From the NCBI GenBank assembly GCA_965220425.1, contig OZ244830.1:3844001-3908000 (forward strand): DNA of 64,000 nt. Reading direction: 5' to 3'. A model generated the notes under the pieces. That model worked only from the letters and a program-made list of their open reading frames with translations. It ran no database searches and was not told the origin of the DNA. Origin of the DNA: Azophilus sp965220425 (GTDB lineage Bacteria; Pseudomonadota; Gammaproteobacteria; Pseudomonadales; Azotimanducaceae). This document shows, one piece after another, positions 1-8,095 of the stretch. The position numbers and the translations under genes were made by a program. Positions within the stretch are counted from its first letter, which is position 1, and each line of letters begins with the position of its first letter.

Positions 1-12
1 CTGAAAAATACT

Positions 13-672
13 GTGCACGGGCTCATCGACAAGGTCACCGGCGCACCGCCGCGGCCGGTACGCGCTGCCGAGTACGTCGCGGCGCACGCCATACGCGGTG
101 ACCCGGAAAACGTGCTGCGCACCATCGACCGGTTTGCACGGGAGGAGCGTTGGCTGATGAACGTGGGACCGGAAAAGGGTCCTCTCGTTGCAGAAATGGC
201 GGCCCGCTTGCCGCCCGAGGCGCGCGTTCTGGAACTGGGCGCGTATTGTGGCTACTCGTCGATCATGCTCGCGAATGCGCTTGGACCCCAAGCGCGCGTC
301 ACCTCCGTAGAGATCAACGAGACCTTCGTCGAAAGCGCGCGTGCAAACGTTGAAGTGGCTGGGCTCAGCGACCGGATCACCTTCCTCCACGGTCCATCGA
401 CCAAGGTTCTGGCTACCTTGCAAGGGCGCTTCGACCTGGTGTTTCTCGATCATTGGAAGAACTTGTACAAAACCGATCTCCTGATGATGGAGGAGAGAGG
501 TCTCGTCGGCGCCGGCACGATCGTCGTGGCGGACAACGTTGGCGAGTTTTTCGACCCCGACGAGTACCTGCGTTACGTGCGCACATCCAAGCGCTACGAC
601 AGTGAGCACCGCGCCGCAAACATCGAGTACACGAACATTGCCGACGCGGTGGAAATTTCAGTGCATCGCTGA
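13..672 (+). CDS. Catechol O-methyltransferase-like SAM-dependent methyltransferase
   Basis: Class I SAM-dependent O-methyltransferase resembling catechol O-methyltransferase, which moves a methyl group from SAM to a catechol hydroxyl using Mg2+. The 219 residues align along their length with the vertebrate COMT pattern as I know it: an AMNVG-like motif (WLMNVGPEKG, residues 47-56), the SAM-binding LELGAYCGYS (73-82), an acidic SVEIN (98-102), and the metal/catalytic set FLDHWK (D146, K149) and ADN (D174, N175). The frame is open to the left edge, so the GTG at 13 may not be the true start; only 12 bases upstream are visible and no ribosome site can be judged. The substrate is inferred from the family and could be another catechol-like phenol. 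Confidence 0.85.
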   Translation: MHGLIDKVTGAPPRPVRAAEYVAAHAIRGDPENVLRTIDRFAREERWLMNVGPEKGPLVAEMAARLPPEARVLELGAYCGYSSIMLANALGPQARVTSVEINETFVESARANVEVAGLSDRITFLHGPSTKVLATLQGRFDLVFLDHWKNLYKTDLLMMEERGLVGAGTIVVADNVGEFFDPDEYLRYVRTSKRYDSEHRAANIEYTNIADAVEISVHR

Positions 673-785
673 CGGAGCCAGGGGATCGATATTCCGCGCC
701 GATCAACGCGCGGCGATAGCGACCCGACGCCGGCAGAGGCTACCGACATCGCCAACCGGGCACGCGGCGCCCAGGGAGAACCGTT

Positions 786-1020
786 ATGAATCTGAGCGAA
801 CTGGTCGAAACAGCCAACGAGCTATTCACCAGCGCCTATCGAAACAAGGTGGTCAACGGCAAAGCCGGCAGCAAGCCGCGTTTCGAGCGGTACCATGCCG
901 CACCCTCGCTGTGCTCGATGCAGGTGCGCACCGTGCTGGCGGAGAAGCAGGCACACTACCGATCGCACGACCTGAACCTGCGGGGTGCGAATTCCTTTTC
1001 AAGCCGCATTTGGGGGGAGT
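786..1020 (+). pseudogene. Glutathione S-transferase N-terminal fragment
   Basis: Only the N-terminal thioredoxin-fold part of a GST-like protein is recognisable. It has an ATG at 786, the pattern SLCSMQVRTVLAEKQ around residues 41-55 (the usual GST helix after the first strand, with a Cys/Ser thiol-site neighbourhood), then HDLNLRGANSF. After about position 1020 the reading frame continues but no longer looks like GST: the C-terminal helical domain is absent and the translation becomes arginine- and proline-rich. The next real gene lies on the other strand. I read it as a 3'-truncated remnant. The GST assignment rests on a short stretch. Confidence 0.5.
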
Positions 1021-1209
1021 TGATTGGGAATTCGCAACCCACGGGTCGCAGGCCCGGATCTCATTACTCTGCTGAGCAAGGAATTGACGCCAGTCCGGCG
1101 AGGGTGTTCCGCGATAGGGCCGCCGCATGTACCTGGCGAGTGTCCGGTGCAATTTGCTCTCACCATCCATTGGAGCCGATGGCGTACAGATAACGGAGTG
1201 CTGTTGAGG

Positions 1210-2217
1210 TTACTCGGGCAGCGTAACGCGTCCCAAGGTATTTGCATCGGTTCCGAACCAGATGGCGTTGCTCGCCGGGTCATGAGTCATATGGCGCACC
1301 GTGCCGCCGCCGCTGCCGATGGGCACGGCGCCGAGGAAACCTGGCAGGGCGGGATCGAAGCCGCTGAACAAATTGGGTTGCGGGCCGGTTTGCACAAACC
1401 AGATCCGGTCCCGGCCGTCCGCCGCCATGGCGTAGGGACGGCTGTCGGTGCCTGAGGGCACCTGCCATTCGGTAATTTCGCCACTGCCGGGATTCACGCG
1501 CCCGAGATATCCTTCGGCGTAGTCGACGTACCACACCAGGTCGTCGGAGGTAATCGCCAGGCGACGCGGCCGGGCGCCAACGCGTGGCAGCGCCACTTCT
1601 TCGAGCGTCAATGCCGCCGGGTCGATGCGAGCCAGCTTGTTGGCGCCGAACAAGGCCACCCAGACCTCGCCCCTGCTGTTCAGCTCGATGCCGTAAGGGC
1701 GAGATCCTCGCGTCGGGACCCGGATGAGATGCACCTCGTCCGTTGCCGTTTCCAGCTTGCCGACGAAGTTGCCGCCCTGGACGGTAAACCAGATATCGCC
1801 GTTGGCATCCATGATCAGCGTGTGCGGATCGCGCGCTGCCGCATCCGGCATGGATATCTTGTGAATGGCGCCGGTCGCCGGGTTCAGGCGGCCGATGTGG
1901 GCTGCGCGATTGCCCGCGTACCAAATATCGCCATGGGCGACGATCAGGTTGTGAGGACCGGCGCCCGCCGCCAGTGGCCACTTCCGAAAGGTTCCCTCGA
2001 CCGGGTCAAGCGCCGCGACATAGTCGCCCGTCTGGCCGACGAACCAGACCCATCCCGTCGCCTGGTCCACATCGGGATCCCGAGGACGGGAATTCGCATA
2101 GGGCACTGCCCATTCCGTAATGACCGGCGCCTCGGTCCAAGCGGGGGACCCGGACAGCATTGGCATCAGCATCAGGGTGAGGATCACAGGGCGTTTTGAC
2201 ATCGACGGCATCCGCAA
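1210..2217 (-). CDS. Secreted Vgb-like (streptogramin B lyase family) beta-propeller protein
   Basis: A 335-residue protein with an N-terminal signal peptide (hydrophobic LILTLMLMPML-type core, cleavage probably after the Ala/Ser-rich stretch near residues 25-30). The rest is made of repeating blades of the type WFVGQTGDYVAALDP, IWYAGNRAAHIGRLNP and IWFTVQGGNFVGKLET. These blades, each with a W-[FY] start and an iGr(l/v)nP-like end, are typical of the virginiamycin B lyase / SMP-30-like seven-bladed propellers. True Vgb is cytoplasmic and linearises streptogramin B; an exported homologue outside an antibiotic cluster need not do that, so I call only the fold. Three in-frame ATGs (2217, 2211, 2202) compete as start and none has a clear ribosome site. 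Confidence 0.7.
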   Translation of the reverse strand: MRMPSMSKRPVILTLMLMPMLSGSPAWTEAPVITEWAVPYANSRPRDPDVDQATGWVWFVGQTGDYVAALDPVEGTFRKWPLAAGAGPHNLIVAHGDIWYAGNRAAHIGRLNPATGAIHKISMPDAAARDPHTLIMDANGDIWFTVQGGNFVGKLETATDEVHLIRVPTRGSRPYGIELNSRGEVWVALFGANKLARIDPAALTLEEVALPRVGARPRRLAITSDDLVWYVDYAEGYLGRVNPGSGEITEWQVPSGTDSRPYAMAADGRDRIWFVQTGPQPNLFSGFDPALPGFLGAVPIGSGGGTVRHMTHDPASNAIWFGTDANTLGRVTLPE

Positions 2218-2495
2218 GTGGAACTGGACTCAGGCTGGCTGGAAACCGGCCAACCGGTGCAGCGCGAAGGTGAAGCCGGCGGCCATGATACTCCAAGTGG
2301 CGAGGCGCGCATGGCCGATACGGCAATGCGTTTGCCACCACGTCATAAAGTCCCGGCTCGCATTGGGAAGATTTCATTCGCAGGGAAATTGCGATTGGGC
2401 GCTATGCAAGCGCGGGCCAAGTCGTTCGGGCATCGCCCCGTTAGTCATAGAACTCTGGTGACTTGCGTAGACCCTTGGCCAGTTCAAGGTCGTGC

Positions 2496-2669
2496 TCAAT
2501 CCAGAGGGTCGCGCGCGAACACGCCGTGGAACCGGGTGAGGTTGAGTCTTGGGCGAGGGACCAGGACCGCCAGACGTGCGATGAAGTCTAGGGGATCGAG
2601 GACGATGTGGGTCGTACCGTCGCGAAACGGCTGCTTGAACCTGTAAATGACCTGTCCGCGCTCGTTGGT
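2496..2669 (-). pseudogene. IS91-family transposase, C-terminal fragment
   Basis: The last 57 codons of an IS91-type transposase: FKQPFRDGTTHIVLDPLDF, then VPRPRLNLTRFHGVF, the segment that normally follows the Y2 catalytic region (family knowledge: 'RLKRPWRDGTTHV..EPLELLERLAALVPPPR..LVRYHGV'). Upstream of residue 1 the match stops abruptly at about 2670 and flavoprotein sequence on the opposite strand begins. A second fragment of the same kind lies at about 32960-33388, and the two share the string around 2607-2668 nearly base for base. No catalytic tyrosines are left here, so it cannot be active. Confidence 0.75.
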
Positions 2670-2996
2670 CGCCGGTTCAACACCGGCGACCGCATCCGCA
2701 TGGCGCTGGAAGCGGGCGCGGCGAGCCGCGGCAACTGGTCGGGCTGCCATGCCGTCGCCTGGGACATGCACGCGCCCGACTTCGGCGATCTCGACGTGGG
2801 TGACAACTTCCAGAAGCATTCCTATCCCCTCGGCGTCATGCTGAACGCCCAAGGACCGCGCTTCGTGGACGAGGGAGCGGACTTCCGCAACTACACCTAC
2901 GCGAAGTACGGCGGCGAGATTCTGCGTCAGCCCGGCCAGTTCGCCTGGCAGATCTTCGATGCGAAGGTCGCCCCGCTTCGGCCGTCGGAGAGCTGA
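2670..2996 (+). pseudogene. FAD-dependent tricarballylate/fumarate-reductase-type dehydrogenase fragment
   Basis: About 108 codons match the middle of flavoproteins of the fumarate reductase/succinate dehydrogenase superfamily, closest to the tricarballylate dehydrogenase (TcuA) pattern: TGDRIRMALEAGA, then YPLGVMLNAQGPRFVDEGAD (the segment with the active-site G-x-R-F-x-D/N-E) and FRNYTYAKYGGEIL. Neither the N-terminal FAD-binding GxGxxG nor the C-terminal part is present. The left edge is fused to IS91 sequence at 2670 and the frame closes with a TGA at 2994-2996. It is a fragment stranded by rearrangement. Confidence 0.7.
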
Positions 2997-3039
2997 TTCA
3001 GTCATGCGGACAACCGGGGGGTAACCAGGGACAGTTTGC

Positions 3040-3446
3040 GGTACCTCACAGTTTATGTGTTGATAGCGACGATCTAATTTATGTGGCAGATAGAGAGAAC
3101 GGCCGAAACCAAATTTTCGATTCAGAGGGTCAGTTCATCACGCAGTCGACCGATGTAACAAGCCCAATTGGTTTAGCTGTCGATGCGGACGATGCGATTT
3201 ATGTGTTTGAAGTCGGATGTCGATATGGCCTTTATCCGTTTGTGTCACCATCGTCGAATAAGATCAGACAACCCTGTCTAAGTATATGGAGCTGGGGACG
3301 ATGTTTTCACGCTGGGGCGAGGAGGAGAACTGCGCACCAGGTAATTTCTGCATACCACATATGATATGCGTAGACCCCCCAGGTGATATAGAAACTTGTG
3401 AACTTAACCTGCTGGCGGTAGATGAAGGCTTAGTACTCCCTGATTG
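3040..3446 (+). pseudogene. NHL-repeat (six-bladed propeller) protein remnant
   Basis: Two pieces of NHL-type blades can be read in different frames. The first (about 3045-3225) gives DSDDLIYVADRENGRNQIF followed by SPIGLAVDADDAIYVFEV. The second (about 3283-3440), in another frame, gives SRWGEEENCAPGNFCIPHMI with a following CVDPPG, the usual 'fG..G.gpGqFn.PhgiavD' blade signature. A frameshift separates them and neither has a start. AT-rich composition like the following gene suggests that it arrived with the 3.5-12 kb block. Confidence 0.6.
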
Positions 3447-3535
3447 ACATATGGTGCAGAAATTTATAAAAATAATTTTATTGAACCATTCAATTGGGTA
3501 TGGCAACTGGGAATTTTTTTCAGAAAGGAGGAACC

Positions 3536-5203
3536 ATGAAACGTTATTCACATACGACTGTGATAGTTATGACAGCCTGTTTATGCGTGGCAAGCGCAGC
3601 ATCAGCAAATAATTCTGCCCCTGCGGCATACGAAAAGGACATTCTGTACAGAGGCGCCTCTTTGCACACGGCAAATGGTATGCATTTTGATAATTCTGAC
3701 CGCTTGCTGGTCACGAGTTTAATGGGAAACGAGATTGTTTTAATGGATCCAGATAACGGAAACATATTGGAGCGGTATGATCAGACAATGGGCATAGAAG
3801 CACCGGATGACGTTAGTGTTGGAAAGGATGGATCAATTTACTGGACTTCTCCCTTGGTGGGGGATGTCGGAAAGCTGACGCCGGACAAAACTTTTGTAAA
3901 TTTAGGCCATCTTGGGCACGGTGTTAATCCTATTACCATGTCTGATGATGGACGTCTTTTCGTGGCCAGATGCATAAGCGGAAATGAACTATGGGAACTT
4001 GACCCCATGGGCAAAAAAGAACCAAGGAGGCTTGAATTAGATCTCGGTCCCCACTGTGGATTCAACGCTTTTGACTTTGGCCCTGATGGATTGTTGTATG
4101 GTCCGAAATTATACCTGGGAAAAATTTATAAAGTGAATGTCGATACTTTGGAGATAGGAATAGTACGTGAGGGTAGAAATTCGAATGCGGTTGATATTAA
4201 CTCAAAGGGGGATATTTACTCTCTATATTATCAAACAGGTACTGTCCTTGTTACAGATTACAAGACCGGTGAAACAAAGACAGTTGCTGTTCTAGGGCCT
4301 GGCACAGACAATATGGCCTTTGACTCCAAAGACCGCTTGTTTGTCTCCAGCATCTACCATGGATATATTGTTGAGATTATGCCGGATGGAAAAGTCAGAA
4401 CCGTTGTTCCCGGTGGTCTTGTGAGTTCAGGAGGATTGAAAGTAACGGTTGAAGGGGATTTGGAATATCTTTTGGTTGCCGATTTATTTAGCCTGCGCAA
4501 AATCGATGCTAGATCTGGCGTGGAGGTCGAGACACAATACCCCGACCTTGTTTTAGGTGGGCCGCGCTTCCCCCAGACAGTTTCCGGACTGGGTGAGTAT
4601 TTGTTAATAACGTCTTGGTTTCACCGGATGAATCATGTTCAGGTATGGGACTTTGTCAATAAAAAGGAGATTGCGGATTATACAAATTTTAAACAACCCA
4701 TAAATGCGATCGAATTTGAAGGTGATGTGGTCGTTGCAGAAGGCGGAACGGGCAAACTGCTTCGCTTCAATCTTAAAACTCCGGAAAAAATGGCGGAATT
4801 TCCCGTAAAGATGCAGCTTCCTGCAGGTTTGTTGAATGTAAACGGAGATCTTTGGGCAGTTGACTGCGCTGCCGGTGTGGTTCTGAAGGTTGCCGAAAAA
4901 GGAAAAATTCTGGCAAAACCGAAAAAGGAGATAGAGGGTCTGTCTCGGCCCGAGGATATTGCGTACGACAACCATGGTAACCTTCTGGTTGTAGAGGTTG
5001 GAAAAAGCCGCGTGATACGGTATTCGCTAACCACCCGCCGAACAGATGTAATCGCTGACAATCTTAACTTAGGGCATCAGTCGTTACCGAACCTTCCAGT
5101 TACTGCTTTCTTTAATGGTATAGCGGTTGCGCAATCGGGTAATATCTTTATTACCGGCGATAAGGACAATGTAATCTTCCGTTTGAAACCGAAGCAAAAA
5201 TAA
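3536..5203 (+). CDS. Exported SMP-30/NHL-like beta-propeller protein
   Basis: A 555-residue exported protein. The start ATG at 3536 is supported by a strong AAAGGAGG ribosome site at 3525-3532 and by the signal peptide that follows (MKRYSHTT, a hydrophobic core, then SAASA-NN around residue 25). The mature part consists of many blades of the type GNEIVLMDPDNGNI, GSIYWTSPLVGDVGKLTPD, DRLFVSSIYHGYIVEIMPDG and GNIFITGDKDNVIFRL, typical of SMP-30/gluconolactonase-like or NHL propellers; its length would fit two propellers or one large one. Base composition is distinctly AT-richer than the flanking genes. No active-site assignment is possible; a periplasmic lactonase or a binding propeller are both open. 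It is convergent with the dehydrogenase at 5330-6244. Confidence 0.65.
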   Translation: MKRYSHTTVIVMTACLCVASAASANNSAPAAYEKDILYRGASLHTANGMHFDNSDRLLVTSLMGNEIVLMDPDNGNILERYDQTMGIEAPDDVSVGKDGSIYWTSPLVGDVGKLTPDKTFVNLGHLGHGVNPITMSDDGRLFVARCISGNELWELDPMGKKEPRRLELDLGPHCGFNAFDFGPDGLLYGPKLYLGKIYKVNVDTLEIGIVREGRNSNAVDINSKGDIYSLYYQTGTVLVTDYKTGETKTVAVLGPGTDNMAFDSKDRLFVSSIYHGYIVEIMPDGKVRTVVPGGLVSSGGLKVTVEGDLEYLLVADLFSLRKIDARSGVEVETQYPDLVLGGPRFPQTVSGLGEYLLITSWFHRMNHVQVWDFVNKKEIADYTNFKQPINAIEFEGDVVVAEGGTGKLLRFNLKTPEKMAEFPVKMQLPAGLLNVNGDLWAVDCAAGVVLKVAEKGKILAKPKKEIEGLSRPEDIAYDNHGNLLVVEVGKSRVIRYSLTTRRTDVIADNLNLGHQSLPNLPVTAFFNGIAVAQSGNIFITGDKDNVIFRLKPKQK

Positions 5204-5244
5204 GGTCTTTTCAAACGAGACTTAATGAGCATGAACTTTCTATT

Positions 5245-5268
5245 TACAACATACGGGAGGATGTTGTA
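5245..5268. terminator. Perfect hairpin between convergent genes
   Basis: Inverted repeat tacaacat / atgttgta (8-bp stem) with an 8-base loop. It sits between the converging 3' ends of the propeller gene and the dehydrogenase. There is no run of T on either side, so it may be a weak or factor-assisted terminator, or only a structured spacer. Confidence 0.35.
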
Positions 5269-5329
5269 CGAGGCGCTATAATACGTGGAATTCGTGACGC
5301 CAGGTGACAATCCGATATCTTTCGACTCT

Positions 5330-6244
5330 CTATTGACTTTGCCGTCTGACTTTGATTCCAGCCAAGTCTTCAAACAAGGAAATCAAGGACCAATATTCTT
5401 TATCGCCCAGCCCACTATCTTTACCGGCCATCCAGATTTTATAAGCTTCAGCCCCGACTGGTAACGATATCGATAACTCTTCAGCCAGCTCCAGGGCGAG
5501 CTTCATGTCTTTACAAGTGTGCCGTAGTGCCTGAGAGGCAACTTCACCCGCTGGTGGTTCAAAGCTCTTTGTTAAAATGAGATTCGAAAGGCGCTCGAAC
5601 AATGGGCTGCCTCCGGCACTCACTTTGACAACGTCAATAAGCTTCTCTACATCTAACCCTGCTTTAACACCCAATATTATGCCTTCCATCACGGTGACCA
5701 CGTGGGTATTTGAGATAAAATTGTGAGCAAGTTTGGCCATATTTCCGGCACCGACATCACCGACATGGATTATATTGCTGCCTACCACCTCTAAGACCGG
5801 CCTTGCTCTTTTTAGGGTTTCTTCTTTAGTACTCCCTACCATTATGGTGAGCGTCCCCCCTATTCTCTGGTCAACATGACCGCTCACTGGGGCATCCATC
5901 ACTTCAATCCCCTTTTTGGCTGCCAATCCTGCTATTTTTCTGATGACCGCGGGTGTTATGGTGCTTGTATCGATGTAGAGGTCACCCATTTTGGCGCCGG
6001 CAAGCACGCCATTATTTCCCAAAGCCACCTCTTCACTAGCTTCTATTGAAGGTAATGAAGTCAACACGATGTCTGATGACGCCGCTACCTCCTCGGGACT
6101 TGCTCCCGCCTTGGCGCCGAGTTGTACCAACTCTCGTACCGGATTTTCTCTTATATCGTTCACCGTTAACTGAAATCCTGCTTTCAATATATTGACAGCC
6201 ATCGGCTTTCCCATGCCGCCGAGACCAACAAAGCCTACATTCAT
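5330..6244 (-). CDS. 3-hydroxyisobutyrate dehydrogenase-family NAD(P)-dependent oxidoreductase
   Basis: A beta-hydroxyacid dehydrogenase of 304 residues. It has the N-terminal nucleotide site GFVGLGGMGKPMA (residues 4-16), the substrate loop DAPVSG with the GGTLTIMVG continuation near residue 120, and the catalytic-lysine segment GAGNMAKLAHN near residue 170. The family oxidises 3-hydroxyisobutyrate, tartronate semialdehyde-type or sulfolactaldehyde-type beta-hydroxyacids; which one cannot be read from motifs. The ATG at 6244 is preferred over the upstream in-frame codons because an AGGAGCT ribosome site lies just ahead of it. It is downstream of the TRAP genes on the same strand (35-bp gap to dctM), which suggests that the transported acid is its substrate. 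Confidence 0.85.
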   Translation of the reverse strand: MNVGFVGLGGMGKPMAVNILKAGFQLTVNDIRENPVRELVQLGAKAGASPEEVAASSDIVLTSLPSIEASEEVALGNNGVLAGAKMGDLYIDTSTITPAVIRKIAGLAAKKGIEVMDAPVSGHVDQRIGGTLTIMVGSTKEETLKRARPVLEVVGSNIIHVGDVGAGNMAKLAHNFISNTHVVTVMEGIILGVKAGLDVEKLIDVVKVSAGGSPLFERLSNLILTKSFEPPAGEVASQALRHTCKDMKLALELAEELSISLPVGAEAYKIWMAGKDSGLGDKEYWSLISLFEDLAGIKVRRQSQ

Positions 6245-6278
6245 TTCATAGCTCCTGAAGTTATTTAATATCGAAATA

Positions 6279-7577
6279 TCAATGAAGCATCGTGCTGGGG
6301 AGCCATAGTGCAATCTGTGGAAAAACGACCAGCAGCACGATGGTCAGGATATCCAAAATTACGAAAAAGCCGCACCCCTTGAAGATTTCCTCCAGTCGCA
6401 CTTCATCAGGTGCTATACCTTTGACAACGAAGCAATGAAGCCCCATAGGGGGAGTTATGTTTGCCAGTTCAGCCATTTTGATTGAGATAATCCCAAACCA
6501 AACGGGATCAAAGCCGAGTGAGGTCACAGAAGTAAAAACCACCGGCAAGATTATGAGCATCATAGACAAAGGATCGAGAAACATGCCAAGTGGGATATAG
6601 AACAGAAGGATCACAAACAAGATCCCGTATCGACCGAAGGGCAAGCCTGTGATCATTTCAGCAATTTCGGTACCGAATCCGGACATAACGATGAATCGAC
6701 TAAAGATAAATGCGCCAAGAAGAAGCAGAAATATCGTTGCTGTCGTATGGGCGCCGTCATAAAAACTTTTCTTGATATTATTCCACCTGTCCTGCTTGAC
6801 CATAAGCATGATAAAGGCGACAAAAGCCCCAAAACCGGCAGCTTCTGTCACCGTAAAGATACCGCTATAAATACCTCCTATGATCGATAAAAACAGAGCA
6901 AATATTCCCCACGCTTTATAGATAGAGCTAACCCTGTCTTTCCAGGAAGAAGACTGCACCGAGGGCATTGATTGAGGCCTGAACAACGCGAACAAGTAGA
7001 CGCCAGCTACATAAATCAGGGCTGATAAAACGCCTGGAACAACCCCGGCGATTAGAAGTTTCCCTATTGGTTGTTCGGTAAGAACGCCATAGATAACCAA
7101 CATCCCGCTCGGTGGGATCAGCATACCCAGTGTGCCTGACGCCGCTACTGTGCCACAGGTTATCGCATCCGAGTGTCCCAAACGCCTCATCTCAGGTATG
7201 CTTACCCTACCGATAGTAAGTGAGGTGGCAATGCTTGAACCCGTGCAAGCGCCAAAAATAGCACAAGCGACCACTGTGGCTGCTGCCAAGCCACCCCTCA
7301 TTTTTCCCATCCACCGTTGCGCCAGCTCGTAAGCCCTTTCCACAAGTCCTGATTGAAATGCAAAGGCACCGGTAATAATAAACAAAGGAACAACAATCAG
7401 GGTGAAACTTGCCGTCTGCTCGTACAACACCTGGGGAAGGATCGCAACCGCTACGCCGAAACCACGCAATATTGTAAAACCGAGAAAACCAACCAAGAGC
7501 AAGGTAAAGCCAATTGGCAAACGGAGTGCTATTAGGATTGGGAAAAGAATAAAGAGAATAATTATTTCAATATTCAC
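6279..7577 (-). CDS. dctM: TRAP transporter large membrane subunit (DctM)
   Basis: A 432-residue polytopic membrane protein of the TRAP DctM family, the channel-forming subunit that takes up organic acids with sodium. Visible marks are the N-terminal IALRLPIGF helix region, GKMRGGLAAATVVACAIFGACTGSSIATS (family core loop, read here in two parts around residues 80-108), GMLIPPSGMLVIYG and the C-terminal ITPPMGLHCFVVKGIAP. The GTG at 7577 overlaps the TGA of dctQ (GTGA), a normal translational coupling; upstream codons in the same frame would run into dctQ. Composition is AT-richer than the surrounding genome. Gene order dctP-dctQ-dctM is canonical. Confidence 0.92.
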   Translation of the reverse strand: MNIEIIILFILFPILIALRLPIGFTLLLVGFLGFTILRGFGVAVAILPQVLYEQTASFTLIVVPLFIITGAFAFQSGLVERAYELAQRWMGKMRGGLAAATVVACAIFGACTGSSIATSLTIGRVSIPEMRRLGHSDAITCGTVAASGTLGMLIPPSGMLVIYGVLTEQPIGKLLIAGVVPGVLSALIYVAGVYLFALFRPQSMPSVQSSSWKDRVSSIYKAWGIFALFLSIIGGIYSGIFTVTEAAGFGAFVAFIMLMVKQDRWNNIKKSFYDGAHTTATIFLLLLGAFIFSRFIVMSGFGTEIAEMITGLPFGRYGILFVILLFYIPLGMFLDPLSMMLIILPVVFTSVTSLGFDPVWFGIISIKMAELANITPPMGLHCFVVKGIAPDEVRLEEIFKGCGFFVILDILTIVLLVVFPQIALWLPSTMLH

Positions 7578-8095
7578 AATCGGTCCCTGGGATGACCCAG
7601 CAACTGACGCAACGCACCGCAAATCTGAATACCAAGCACGAGAAGCAAATAGGAGCAACCGAAAGCCAATATAATTTTGGAGGGGTAAACCGGAAAGCTA
7701 GCAGCCCCTGCCTTGTACTGACCTATTATCGAAGATTCCCATGCCTGAACAATCGTTCCAAAGACAACTACGCCAGTTATTCCAAAAGATAAAATCAGCG
7801 TCAGAAGGTCGACAATCAGTTGATCTTTTTTAGATAAGATTCGAGTTAGAGCCTCTACGGCGATATGACTTCTGGAGTGCTGGGCTACCCCTAGCCCACA
7901 AAAAACAACCACAACCAGAAGTAACTCGTTAAACTCCATCGCTCCCGCTAGTGGATGGCCCAAATCTCTGCCGATGGCATCGGCAAGGGTGGTCAATCCG
8001 ATTAGTGCAATAGTGCTTGCCGCAATAATGCCCAGCACCCGGTTAATTTCATTCACGAAACTCTGCACCTTGTTCAAGAGATTGGCAGCATTCAA
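7574..8095 (-). CDS. dctQ: TRAP transporter small membrane subunit (DctQ)
   Basis: A 173-residue four-helix membrane protein. Hydrophobic segments lie around residues 20-45, 55-75, 93-115 and 135-160, with the family-like AMEFNELLLVVVVFCGLGVAQHSRSHIAVE between helices 2 and 3 (quoted in pieces: AMEFNELLLVV, then HSRSHIAVE). DctQ assists DctM and the periplasmic binding protein in TRAP transport. It is coupled to dctM by a GTGA overlap, and its first 47 bases lie inside the 3' end of dctP, an unusually long overlap noted in the findings. Confidence 0.88.
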   Translation of the reverse strand: MNAANLLNKVQSFVNEINRVLGIIAASTIALIGLTTLADAIGRDLGHPLAGAMEFNELLLVVVVFCGLGVAQHSRSHIAVEALTRILSKKDQLIVDLLTLILSFGITGVVVFGTIVQAWESSIIGQYKAGAASFPVYPSKIILAFGCSYLLLVLGIQICGALRQLLGHPRDRL

